Shown piece by piece: positions 36,817 through 46,469 of a DNA stretch of 64,000 nucleotides (its first letter is position 1; each line of letters starts with the position of its first letter). Under the pieces are notes generated by a model. That model did not search any database and was not told where the DNA came from. It was given only the letters and a program-made list of their open reading frames with translations. Source of the DNA: Deefgea salmonis. Lineage in GTDB: Bacteria > Pseudomonadota > Gammaproteobacteria > Burkholderiales > Chitinibacteraceae. Both the position numbers and the translations under genes were made by a program. The stretch covers positions 110,133-174,132 of the forward strand of contig NZ_JAJAWG010000007.1 in NCBI RefSeq assembly GCF_020531905.1, in the 5' to 3' direction.

Positions 36817-38403
36817 ATGCCCGATTTCAATCGCTCATCGAGTGAGCATCTATGGCAATCGCTCTCCCTTTTTAATATTTTCCGGCTATTAATCGTGATT
36901 GGCTTGATGGTGGGCGCGTTTTTGCTCACCGGCGAGAGCTTGCTGGAGCGGGATCATTTTTGGGTGGTGATTTGGATTTTAGGGTTTTATACCTTGTGCG
37001 GGATTGTTTTTGCCTTTGGTATTGCCAAAAAATGGCCGCGTTTTGACGTGCAATTGTCGATTCATGTGTTGATTGATGTGATTTTTATTGTCACGTTGAT
37101 GCATCTGGGTGGGGGGATTAAAAGCGGATTTGGGATTTTATTATTACCTTATTTAGCCGGTGCCGGTTTGATTGCACGTGGGCGAATGACGATTTTTCAT
37201 GCCGCGATTGCCAGCATTGCTTTGTTGTGCGAAATGCTGTGGAGCGCGATTCACGGTGATTTAGAATCTACCATACCAATGTCGACGGTATTTCTCTGTA
37301 TCGCTTCATTTGCGGTGGCTTGGCTGGCATACCGCCTCTCTCGTTATGCCGAAGAGAACCGTGAATTGGCGGAACGACGCAGTGTGGATATTGCCAATTT
37401 AGGCCAGCTCAATACGCGGATTTTGCAAGATGTTTCAGATGGCGTATTGGTGGTCGATCATCAAAATTTAATTCAACAATTTAATGAGCAAGCGGTTCGT
37501 GTGACCGGGGTGCGGGCTGATTTAGGTGGGCCTTTAGCGGCGGATTTCCCCGAGCTGGCTGGGCCTTTACAGCGCTGGCGCGAGTTTCCTGAGCTGGGCA
37601 ATAGTGAATTAGTGCAAACGGCGGGTGGACGCAATACTTTGCGCGCGCGCTTTGTCTCGTTGACGCAGGATTCGAGCGGGAATGTGCTGATTTATCTTGA
37701 AGATATGGCGCGCTTGCGCCGTGAATCACAGCAATTAAAACTCGCAGCGCTCGGGCGTTTAACGGCCAATTTAGCGCATGAAATCCGCAATCCATTAGGG
37801 GCGATCAGCCATGCTGCTGAGTTGATGCGCGAAGAGGCGAGTGACGATCCCTTATTGCAAAAACTGACGCGAATTATTAACGACAACAGCCTGCGCCTTG
37901 AGCGAATGGTGAAAGACGTTTTAGAGCTCAATCGTCGTGATCGAGTCGAGCGCATCGATATTCATTTGGCCGATTGGCTGGCTAATTTTGTCGATGAGTT
38001 TCGGCAGCAAGAAAAAATCCCAGTTCAATTGGCGGTGGTTTGTCCGCCTCAGGCGATGGTGCGGTTTGATGTGGGGCATTTGCATCAAGTGCTGTGGAAT
38101 TTATCGCGTAATGGCTGGCGCTATTGTTTAAAGCAAGATCATAGCCTGCGTTTTTCAGTGAGTGTTTTTCGCTCCGCGTGGATGCTCAGTGTGACCAACG
38201 ATGGCCCGCCCGTGCCAAGCGACGCGCAAAGCCAGCTGTTCGAACCGTTTTTTACCACCGAAAGTAAAGGTACCGGTTTGGGTTTGTATATTGCGCGGGA
38301 AATTTGCGCGGCCAATGCCGCTTTGCTGGAATATCAATCGCCGCCTGATGGCGGGGCTTGTTTTCGAATTTTATTTGGATATACCGATGGCGAAAAAATC
38401 TAA
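36817..38403 (+). CDS. pilS: PilS-type sensor histidine kinase
   Basis: 528 residues. Several N-terminal membrane helices (about 20-190), a PAS-like region (about 195-310), H-box NLAHEIRNPLGAISHAAELM and ATPase motifs (TNDGPPVP, GTGLGLYIAREI). The order membrane-PAS-HisKA-ATPase and a directly overlapping PilR fit the type IV pilus pair PilSR, though the pilin is not in the window. ATG 36817; the frame opens at 36787. Confidence 0.88.
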   Translation: MPDFNRSSSEHLWQSLSLFNIFRLLIVIGLMVGAFLLTGESLLERDHFWVVIWILGFYTLCGIVFAFGIAKKWPRFDVQLSIHVLIDVIFIVTLMHLGGGIKSGFGILLLPYLAGAGLIARGRMTIFHAAIASIALLCEMLWSAIHGDLESTIPMSTVFLCIASFAVAWLAYRLSRYAEENRELAERRSVDIANLGQLNTRILQDVSDGVLVVDHQNLIQQFNEQAVRVTGVRADLGGPLAADFPELAGPLQRWREFPELGNSELVQTAGGRNTLRARFVSLTQDSSGNVLIYLEDMARLRRESQQLKLAALGRLTANLAHEIRNPLGAISHAAELMREEASDDPLLQKLTRIINDNSLRLERMVKDVLELNRRDRVERIDIHLADWLANFVDEFRQQEKIPVQLAVVCPPQAMVRFDVGHLHQVLWNLSRNGWRYCLKQDHSLRFSVSVFRSAWMLSVTNDGPPVPSDAQSQLFEPFFTTESKGTGLGLYIAREICAANAALLEYQSPPDGGACFRILFGYTDGEKI

Positions 38404-39754
38404 AGTATTACCCCGAGTTCTGGTGGTGGATGATGAGCCGGATTTGGCCGATTTACTTGAATTAACTTTGCTCAAAATGGGGCTGGCGGTTGAAACCGCC
38501 AATGGGGTGATCGCCGCGAAAGCCTTGATTGATCGCCAGCATTTTGATTTGTGTTTGTCCGATATGCGCATGCCCGATGGTGAAGGCTTGGACTTGGTTC
38601 GGTATATTCAAAGTAAAGGTTTAGATTTACCGATTGCGGTGATTACCGCGTATGGCAATACCGAGAACGCCGTTGCGGCACTCAAAGCCGGTGCGTTTGA
38701 TTATTTGGCCAAGCCGGTGGCGCTAGAGCAGTTGCGCGCTTTAGTTAAATCAGCACTTAAAATCGAAGCCACGCCAGCGGTGAAAGCGGCGCGTCGAGAT
38801 CGTCCGCTGTTGGGCGATTCGCCGGCATTGCAACACGCTTTGGTGTTAATCGAAAAACTAGCGCGCAATCAAGCGCCAGTGTATGTCACTGGAGAATCTG
38901 GCTCTGGTAAAGAGCGGGCAGCGCGAACGATTCATAGCTGTTCAAGCCGAGTGGATCAGCCATTTATTGCGGTGAACTGTGGGGCGATTCCAGAGAATTT
39001 GATGGAAAGTGAGTTTTTTGGCTACCGCAAAGGCGCGTTTACCGGCGCGATGGAAGACCGTGATGGCTTTTTTCAAGCCGCGCATGGCGGTACGTTATTT
39101 TTGGATGAAGTCGCCGATTTACCCTTGCTGATGCAAGTGAAACTGCTGCGCGCCATTCAAGAGCGCAAAGTGCGTAAAGTGGGCGGGGTGCAAGAAGAAG
39201 ACGTGGATGTGCGGATTATTTCGGCAACGCATCAAAATCTCTCGCGCTGCGTTGAGGCTGGGCGTTTTCGGCAAGATTTGTATTATCGACTGAATGTGAT
39301 CGAGCTAAAAATGCCGGCGCTGCGCGAAATGGGCAACGATGTCTTATTAATCGCCCAGTTTTTAGTCGAAGACATCGCTGCGCGGCATGGTATGCCGGTG
39401 CTGGCTTTTACTGCCGCTGCCAAAGATGCGCTATGCCGTTATGATTTTCCCGGTAATGTGCGTGAATTAGAAAATCTACTTGAGCGGGCAATGGCTTTGG
39501 CCGATGGCCAGCAGATCGATATTGATGATCTGCAATTGCAGCACGCCTCTTGCGATAAGGCCGAAGCCGTTGCGGCCAATTTGGGCGACACCTATCCATT
39601 ACAAGATTATCTAGATCGGGTAGAAAAAGCCGCCATTATCGCTGCGCTGGATAAAACCGGCTTTAATCGAACGCAGGCGGCCAAATTACTCGGCGTGACT
39701 TTTCGCAGTTTGCGTTATCGCTTAGAAAGACTAGGGATTACGCAAGATGAGTAA
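38387..39754 (+). CDS. pilR: sigma-54-dependent response regulator, PilR-like
   Basis: NtrC-type activator of 455 residues. Receiver phosphoacceptor D59 in LSDMRMPDGEG, AAA domain with GESGSGKE, the sigma-54 contact loop GAFTGA (KGAFTGAMEDRDG), FLDEVADLPL and a C-terminal Fis-like helix-turn-helix ending RSLRYRLERLGI. Overlaps pilS by 17 bp. Classic target is the sigma-54 pilA promoter. ampD starts within its last codons. Confidence 0.9.
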   Translation: MAKKSKVLPRVLVVDDEPDLADLLELTLLKMGLAVETANGVIAAKALIDRQHFDLCLSDMRMPDGEGLDLVRYIQSKGLDLPIAVITAYGNTENAVAALKAGAFDYLAKPVALEQLRALVKSALKIEATPAVKAARRDRPLLGDSPALQHALVLIEKLARNQAPVYVTGESGSGKERAARTIHSCSSRVDQPFIAVNCGAIPENLMESEFFGYRKGAFTGAMEDRDGFFQAAHGGTLFLDEVADLPLLMQVKLLRAIQERKVRKVGGVQEEDVDVRIISATHQNLSRCVEAGRFRQDLYYRLNVIELKMPALREMGNDVLLIAQFLVEDIAARHGMPVLAFTAAAKDALCRYDFPGNVRELENLLERAMALADGQQIDIDDLQLQHASCDKAEAVAANLGDTYPLQDYLDRVEKAAIIAALDKTGFNRTQAAKLLGVTFRSLRYRLERLGITQDE

Positions 39755-40406
39755 GTCGCTTGCGCGGTTTGAATCCACGCCAATCACATCGAGTGATCTA
39801 ATGCCGCAATTTGAAATTGATTTTGAAATGGATGAATTGGGCTGGTGCAATGCGGCCAAGCGCATTCCTAGCCCCAATTGCGATGCGCGCCCAGCGGGGC
39901 AAGCGCCCGATATGCTGGTGATTCATAATATTCATTTGCCTGCGCTACCGGCTGGCGCGCTTGAGTTTACTGGTCCGGATATTGAGCGGCTATTTACCAA
40001 TACGCTGGATGTGATGGATCATGCCGACTATGCCGAGCTGGCAAAACTACGCGTCTCGGCGCATTTTTTGATTCGCCGCAGTGGTGAAATCCTGCAATTT
40101 GTACCGTGTACGCTGCGCGCTTGGCATGCTGGCGTTTCACGCTGGCAAGCGCGTGAGCGCTGTAATGATTTTTCGATTGGCATTGAATTGGAAGGCTCGG
40201 ACTTTGTACCGTTTATGCCTGCGCAATATACGGCGTTAAATTTACTGGCTGCAGCATTGCAGCGACACTATCCTTTGGCTTTTTTGCTCGGGCATAGCGA
40301 GATTGCACCCGGGCGAAAAACCGATCCTGGCCCTTATTTTTATTGGGATTTGCTGTCGGCAACGATTTTGGAATTACGCCAAACTGGCAACATCAGCCAA
40401 AGCTAA
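39747..40406 (+). CDS. ampD: 1,6-anhydro-N-acetylmuramyl-L-alanine amidase
   Basis: Cytosolic zinc amidase of peptidoglycan recycling. 219 residues; zinc ligands H60 (LVIHNIH), H183 (GHSEIAPG) and D193 (RKTDPGP); RVSAHFLIRRSGEI and GIELEGSDF are conserved. The first 18 residues are longer than E. coli AmpD; M19 (39801) is a possible later start. Start overlaps pilR by 8 bp. Confidence 0.94.
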   Translation: MSKSLARFESTPITSSDLMPQFEIDFEMDELGWCNAAKRIPSPNCDARPAGQAPDMLVIHNIHLPALPAGALEFTGPDIERLFTNTLDVMDHADYAELAKLRVSAHFLIRRSGEILQFVPCTLRAWHAGVSRWQARERCNDFSIGIELEGSDFVPFMPAQYTALNLLAAALQRHYPLAFLLGHSEIAPGRKTDPGPYFYWDLLSATILELRQTGNISQS

Positions 40407-40508
40407 TGTTTATGCTGCGTTGCCGCAACGATTGTCGTTTATTCATGCCCCTGCTGGGTATCACAGGACTATAATCCGCATCCTCTACTTGGTTTGATAG
40501 AAATACAC

Positions 40509-42401
40509 ATGTCGACTTCTCAAGCGCAGGATCCAAAAAAGCTAGCCGGACTGATCGTAGGTGCAATCGGTGTGGTCTATGGCGATATTGGTACTAGCCC
40601 GCTGTACACTTTGAAAGAATGCTTTAACGGCCATGTGGCTCTGGATTTAAATCCAGCGAATATTTTAGGGGTTTTATCGCTGATTTTTTGGAGCCTGATG
40701 ATCGTCGTCTCGACCAAATACATCATGTTTATTATGCGTGCGGATAATCGCGGTGAAGGTGGCATTTTGGCCTTGATGGCCTTGGCGGCGCGTAATGCGA
40801 CGCCGGGTTCTCGCAAGGCGATGTGGATCACCATTATTGGTTTATTTGGTGCAGCGTTGTTTTATGGCGATTCCATCATTACCCCAGCGATTTCAGTGCT
40901 TTCGGCGCTAGAGGGGATTAGCGTGGTTTCGCATACCTTTGATCCTTATATTATTCCGATTGCCATTGTGGTGATGGTGGCGTTGTTTGGGATTCAAGCA
41001 CGCGGTACGGCCAGTATGGGCAAGTTATTTGGTCCGATTACCATCGTGTGGTTTTTGGTGTTGGCCGGCTTAGGGATTGCGCAAATTATTCAAGCGCCTG
41101 AAGTGTTAAGAGCGCTTAGCCCTTTATATGCGATTGATTTTTTTATCACCAGTCCAAATATTGCCTTTATTTTACTTGGCGCGGTGGTGCTCGCGTTGAC
41201 CGGTGCAGAAGCCTTGTACGCCGATATGGGCCACTTTGGTCGTCCGGCAATTCGCTATGCTTGGTTTGGTTTGGTGTTACCGGCATTGATGCTCAATTAT
41301 TTGGGGCAGGGCGCTTTATTGTTAACCACGCCAGAAGCGATTAAAAATCCATTTTATTTGATGGCACCATCGTGGATGGTGATGCCTTTGGTGGTCTTGG
41401 CCACTTGCGCATCAATTATTGCTTCGCAGGCGGTGATTTCTGGGGCGTATTCGGTGACTAGCCAAGCGATTCAGCTTGGCTTTGTACCGAGGATGGATAT
41501 TCAGCACACGTCTGAGCGTGAAATTGGCCAGATTTATATGCCGGGGATCAATTGGTTCTTATTGGCCTCGGTGATTTTGCTGGTGATTAGCTTTAAAACC
41601 TCGAGTAATTTGGCTGCCGCGTATGGTTTTGCGGTGACGTGCACCATGGTGATGACGACTTTGCTGGCGTTTATGGTGTTGGGGCGTGGTTTGGCTGGCT
41701 GGAAAAAATATGGCTTATACGCGATGTTAAGCTTATTTTTAGTGGTCGATTTGGCGTTGTTTGCGTCAAATTCGCTCAAAATCCATGAAGGAGGCTGGTT
41801 CCCATTGGTGATTGGTTTGGTGGCCTTTATCTTGATGACGACTTGGAAGCGGGGTCGTAAGATGCTTTCAGCCAAGTTGCTCGAAGGTGAAATGCCATTA
41901 ACTGGCTTTGTGGAAAACCTTGAAGCACACCCGCCGCAACGTGTCGAAGGCGTTTCAATCTTTATGACCGCCAATACCGATACGGTGCCGCATGCCTTAC
42001 TGCATAATTTAAAACACAATAAAGTGCTGCACGAGCAGGTGGTGTTCTTGACGGTGCAAACCAATGATATTCCTTATGTGCCACTCAAAGAGCGGGTCAC
42101 GGTGCGGCGATTGGGGGATAGTTTTTATCAAATTGTGGCGACGTTTGGGTTTAAAGAAGAACCCAATGTGCCCGCAGTATTGCAGCAAGTGACGCAGTTG
42201 CAGCCAGAATTGGTGTTTGATGAAATGAATACATCGTTCTTCTTATCGCGTGAAACGATTGTTGAGGCGAAATATCCATCCATGAGCTGGTGGCGTCGCC
42301 GCTTGTTTAGTTTGATGAGTCGCAATGCCACGCGGGTTACCAACTTCTTTAAAATTCCTCCGAACCGAGTGGTTGAAATGGGGATGCAGGTCGAGCTATA
42401 G
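40509..42401 (+). CDS. kup: low-affinity potassium transporter Kup
   Basis: 630 residues, about 12 helices then a cytosolic C-terminal domain. K+/H+ symporter with the family motif GVVYGDIGTSPLYTLKECF, YGDSIITPAISVLSALEG and LTGAEALYADMGHFG. Standard length. ATG 40509 (frame open from 40494). A terminator follows. Confidence 0.95.
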   Translation: MSTSQAQDPKKLAGLIVGAIGVVYGDIGTSPLYTLKECFNGHVALDLNPANILGVLSLIFWSLMIVVSTKYIMFIMRADNRGEGGILALMALAARNATPGSRKAMWITIIGLFGAALFYGDSIITPAISVLSALEGISVVSHTFDPYIIPIAIVVMVALFGIQARGTASMGKLFGPITIVWFLVLAGLGIAQIIQAPEVLRALSPLYAIDFFITSPNIAFILLGAVVLALTGAEALYADMGHFGRPAIRYAWFGLVLPALMLNYLGQGALLLTTPEAIKNPFYLMAPSWMVMPLVVLATCASIIASQAVISGAYSVTSQAIQLGFVPRMDIQHTSEREIGQIYMPGINWFLLASVILLVISFKTSSNLAAAYGFAVTCTMVMTTLLAFMVLGRGLAGWKKYGLYAMLSLFLVVDLALFASNSLKIHEGGWFPLVIGLVAFILMTTWKRGRKMLSAKLLEGEMPLTGFVENLEAHPPQRVEGVSIFMTANTDTVPHALLHNLKHNKVLHEQVVFLTVQTNDIPYVPLKERVTVRRLGDSFYQIVATFGFKEEPNVPAVLQQVTQLQPELVFDEMNTSFFLSRETIVEAKYPSMSWWRRRLFSLMSRNATRVTNFFKIPPNRVVEMGMQVEL

Positions 42402-42450
42402 GTATATGACGCAAGGCCTCATTAATTAAGGGCTAGCGCCCTATACATCA

Positions 42451-42477
42451 ACGCAGCCTACGGGCTGCGTTTTTTTA
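42451..42477 (+). terminator. terminator after kup
   Basis: ACGCAGCC-TACG-GGCTGCGT plus T run; the T tract reaches the stop region of the convergent nucleotidase gene. Confidence 0.9.
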
Positions 42478-43095
42478 TAGCTGTTTCAGTTGTGTGATAC
42501 AGCGATCGGCTGCGGGATGATTTTTACTGCCATGACGCAGCCAGACTGTTTGCATGCCTAATTTTTTGGCGGTGATTAGATTGTCGATACTGTCTTCAAC
42601 CATGATGCAATCGCGGGCTTGGCGTTTAAATTGGCGCAGCATTTGGTGATAAGCCTTGGGTATTGGCTTGGGGGTGAGATTGAGTGTGTCGATGGCGGCG
42701 ATACCGATGAAATATCGTTCGATATTCAGTGCTGCCAGCATGGCTTGAGCGTAAGCGATGGGCCCATTGGTAAATACAATCTTGTCGCCAGTCAGTCTGG
42801 CCAGCGTGGATTTAAGCTGTGGCATTGGATGCACTTGGCTCAGTAGTTGCGGCAATGGGTGGCAAGCGGCTAAAAAATGATGCGGGTTCAGATGCGGATG
42901 GTGGCGAATTAAGCCCAATAAAGTCGCGCCATAGCGCCGCCAGTAATCTTGGCGTAGCTGATTGGCGGCCGATGGCTGTAGTTGCAATTCACGTTGTAAC
43001 CAAGCGGTCATGGCCGAATCGATAACGGGAAAGGCATGCCGGCTGGCGTGATGCAGCGTATTGTCGAGATCAAAAATCCAAGTGGGTTGGGGCAT
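42475..43095 (-). CDS. HAD-family pyrimidine 5'-nucleotidase
   Basis: 206 residues. HAD motif I FDLDNTLHHASRH (nucleophile Asp), motif II KIVFTNGP, Lys in TPKPIPKAYH and motif III VEDSIDNL. The fused NTLHHAS pattern is that of SDT1/YjjG-like pyrimidine nucleotidases, which dephosphorylate UMP/CMP. Convergent with kup. Confidence 0.87.
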   Translation of the reverse strand: MPQPTWIFDLDNTLHHASRHAFPVIDSAMTAWLQRELQLQPSAANQLRQDYWRRYGATLLGLIRHHPHLNPHHFLAACHPLPQLLSQVHPMPQLKSTLARLTGDKIVFTNGPIAYAQAMLAALNIERYFIGIAAIDTLNLTPKPIPKAYHQMLRQFKRQARDCIMVEDSIDNLITAKKLGMQTVWLRHGSKNHPAADRCITQLKQL

Positions 43096-43158
43096 AGCAG
43101 AGAAAATGGCCGATAAGATCGGCCATTGTGTCGAGTTTACTCAAGATAAACAATGTGT

Positions 43159-43590
43159 TTAGCTGTAAATATATTGCTCAAGTTGTTCGATGGTAAATTC
43201 TTGCTCGGCCATTTTTTCATGCACTAAATCACCGATTGATAACACGCCCAGTACGGTATCGCCATCGAGTACCGGTAAGTGACGAATGCGTTTTTCAGTC
43301 ATTAAGCCCATGCATTGATTGGTGGTGGCATCCGGTGGAACGCACAGCAATTTATGCGTCATGATTTCTGCAACCGGGGTGTTGGATGAGGTTTTTCCCA
43401 TTAAAACAACTTTGCGTGCGTAATCGCGTTCCGAGAAAATACCGACGAGTTTGTTGTTTTCCATGACCAAAATGGCACCGATATTGGCATCAGCCATCAT
43501 TTGTAAGGCTTGATACACCGTCGCGTTCGGCGAGACTGCGATGGTCTCGTGTTTGTTTTTGGCGGCGAGCATTTGACGAGCGGTAGTCAT
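43159..43590 (-). CDS. two-CBS-domain protein
   Basis: 143 residues, essentially a CBS pair (about 10-65 and 75-130): VYQALQMMADANIGAILVM, KLVGIFSERDYAR, TNQCMGLMTEKRIRHLPVL, GVLSIGDLV. Such pairs bind adenosine ligands. No effector domain, so a free regulator. Function in the cell unknown. Confidence 0.9.
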   Translation of the reverse strand: MTTARQMLAAKNKHETIAVSPNATVYQALQMMADANIGAILVMENNKLVGIFSERDYARKVVLMGKTSSNTPVAEIMTHKLLCVPPDATTNQCMGLMTEKRIRHLPVLDGDTVLGVLSIGDLVHEKMAEQEFTIEQLEQYIYS

Positions 43591-43651
43591 TTCTAGTTTT
43601 CCCTTGGCTAAGCAGTGTTTTTACTGTAGCTGACAGGGTTTAACATGCAAG

Positions 43652-43679
43652 AAAAAAGGGCGACTTTCGCCGCCCTTTT
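43652..43679 (-). terminator. terminator of argB
   Basis: Minus strand AAAAGGGCG-GCGAAAGT-CGCCCTTTTTT. Confidence 0.8.
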
Positions 43680-43697
43680 GGAGGTATTTATACCGGT

Positions 43698-44627
<930 letters not shown>

Positions 44628-44712
44628 TCAGAAATCTGGGGGTGGATTGTGTCGCAAAATAAATACTAGATGAATACCTTTGAATGATTGACGTTGAAAT
44701 CGCGAGTGTAGA

Positions 44713-44736
44713 TAATAAATGAACGTTCATTTATTA
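44713..44736. promoter_or_regulatory. probable TetR operator
   Basis: Perfect 24-bp palindrome TAATAAATGAAC-GTTCATTTATTA, 10 bp before the tetR ATG. It has the TGAAC-GTTCA core frequent in TetR operators of efflux operons, and should let the repressor control itself and the RND genes. Confidence 0.8.
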
Positions 44737-44746
44737 GCGAAATGTC

Positions 44747-45394
44747 ATGTGCCCTATTAAATGTTGGTCGCGGCGTAAAGAAGCGCGGCCACAGGAAATT
44801 ATCGAGGCCGCTTTGGCCTTGTTTGTCGAAAAAGGCTATGCCGCCACCAAGATCGAAGACATTGCCCGTGCCGCCGGCGTGACCCGTGGCACGCCTTATT
44901 TGTACTTTGCCAATAAAGAAGAAATCTTTAAATCGGTGATTCGTTCTTTGCTGTTACCGCAGCTAGCGATTGGCGCGACGCTATTGCAAGACTGGCAAGG
45001 CAGTGCGCGGGATTTGTTGCAAGAATTATTTCATTTGTGGTGGCGCAATGTGGGCGCCACATCGCTATCAGCATTGCCCAAGTTGATGATTGCTGAAGGG
45101 GGCAATTTCCCTGAAGTGATGCAACTTTACAATGAAGAAGTGACTGCGCCGGGTCAGGCAATGTTGCGTCACGTGCTAACACTGGGCGTGGCGCGTGGTG
45201 AGTTTGTCATTAACGATATCGACTATGCCGCGCATATTTTATCTAGCCCGATGGTGATGGCTATGCTGTTGCAAAACACCCCCTTACATTGTTTACCCGC
45301 TGATTTTTGTGCCCAGCGTTATGTGCAATGCACGGTGGATTTATTTTTAACCGGCCTTTTGGCCCGTCCTATGGATGTTTCTCATGCTCAATAA
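44747..45394 (+). CDS. TetR-family repressor of the RND efflux operon
   Basis: 215 residues. The DNA-binding helix-turn-helix is at about 15-60 (IIEAALALFVEKGYAATKIE, IARAAGVTRGTPYLYFANKE); the rest is the ligand-binding domain. The downstream membrane-fusion gene overlaps its 3' end by 11 bp. With the palindrome just upstream this is a self-controlled efflux repressor; the inducer is unknown. Confidence 0.9.
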   Translation: MCPIKCWSRRKEARPQEIIEAALALFVEKGYAATKIEDIARAAGVTRGTPYLYFANKEEIFKSVIRSLLLPQLAIGATLLQDWQGSARDLLQELFHLWWRNVGATSLSALPKLMIAEGGNFPEVMQLYNEEVTAPGQAMLRHVLTLGVARGEFVINDIDYAAHILSSPMVMAMLLQNTPLHCLPADFCAQRYVQCTVDLFLTGLLARPMDVSHAQ

Positions 45395-46469
45395 ATGGTC
45401 AGTACCTCTGCTGGTCGCGATGGTGGTTTTAGCCGGTTGCAAATCCGAACAAAAGCCAGTCGAAGAAATTCGTCCGGTGCGCACCATGCTGGTGGGCGGG
45501 GCTTTACCTGCGGCGGCGGAGGTGTATAGCGGCGAGGTTAAGGCACAGCATGAAGTGCCAATGGGCTTTCGGATTGCCGGCAAAATGATTTCGCGCGCTG
45601 TGAGTGTCGGCGACACGGTGAAAAAAGGTCAGGTGTTGGCGCAACTGGATGCCGGTGATGTGACGCTGAACGCCACTGGTGCCCGAGCGGCTTTGTCTTC
45701 AGCGCAAGCTCAGCTAGCGCAAGCCAAGCTCGATTATCAGCGCTCGCAAGATTTGCATGCGCAGAACTTTGTGAGCCAAGCCGAGGTCGATAAACGGCAA
45801 ACGGCGCTGATTTCGGCGCAAAAACTCAGCGAGCAAGCCAAGGCACACGTTGATTTAGCGAATAATCAGTCTAGCTATGCGCAATTAATTGCGGATGGCG
45901 ATGGCGTGATCACGCAAACTTTGGCCGAGCCCGGCTCGGTGGTTTCGGCGGGGCAGTCGGTGCTGATGTTGGCCAAAGCTGGGCAGTATGAAGCGGTGAT
46001 TGATGTGCCAGAGAATCGTGTGCACGCTTGGCAGCCGGGGCAAAAAGTGGCGGTGCAGTTGTGGGCCGATGCTGATCGAGCGTTGGTCGGCACGGTGAGC
46101 GAAGTCGCGCCTGCGGCTGATAGCAAAACTCGAACCTTTCGCGTGAAGGTCGCGCTGCCAGAAAAAAATACAGCTGCACTGGGTATGACGATACAAGTGA
46201 GTCAGGTATTTGCTTCTAAAGCAATACCCAATGAAATATCGCTACCGATGTCGGCAGTGTTTGGTAAAGAGCAAATGATGCGAGTGTGGTTAGTTGATGA
46301 TAAAAACACCGTGCATAGCCAAGCCATTACCGTGTTGGGTCATCAAGGTCAGCAAGTTCGAATTCAAGGTATTCCAGCCAAATCGATCGTGGTGACTGCT
46401 GGGGTGCATTTATTGCGTGAAGGGCAAAAAATCAAAGTCTTGCCATTAGTGCAAGGAGCGCAGCAATGA
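45384..46469 (+). CDS. RND efflux periplasmic adaptor (membrane fusion lipoprotein)
   Basis: 361 residues. Lipobox VVLAGCKS (Cys about 19), barrel/lipoyl segment MGFRIAGKMISRAVSVGDTV, helical hairpin (LNATGARAALSSAQAQLAQA and onward), second lipoyl half YAQLIADGDGVI. It bridges the RND pump to a TolC-like channel. ATG 45384 (GGAT upstream) is preferred to 45375. The stop overlaps the pump start by 4 nt. A palindromic stretch GGTATTTGCTT...AAGCAATACC lies inside the coding sequence at 46205-46229. Confidence 0.92.
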   Translation: MLNKWSVPLLVAMVVLAGCKSEQKPVEEIRPVRTMLVGGALPAAAEVYSGEVKAQHEVPMGFRIAGKMISRAVSVGDTVKKGQVLAQLDAGDVTLNATGARAALSSAQAQLAQAKLDYQRSQDLHAQNFVSQAEVDKRQTALISAQKLSEQAKAHVDLANNQSSYAQLIADGDGVITQTLAEPGSVVSAGQSVLMLAKAGQYEAVIDVPENRVHAWQPGQKVAVQLWADADRALVGTVSEVAPAADSKTRTFRVKVALPEKNTAALGMTIQVSQVFASKAIPNEISLPMSAVFGKEQMMRVWLVDDKNTVHSQAITVLGHQGQQVRIQGIPAKSIVVTAGVHLLREGQKIKVLPLVQGAQQ

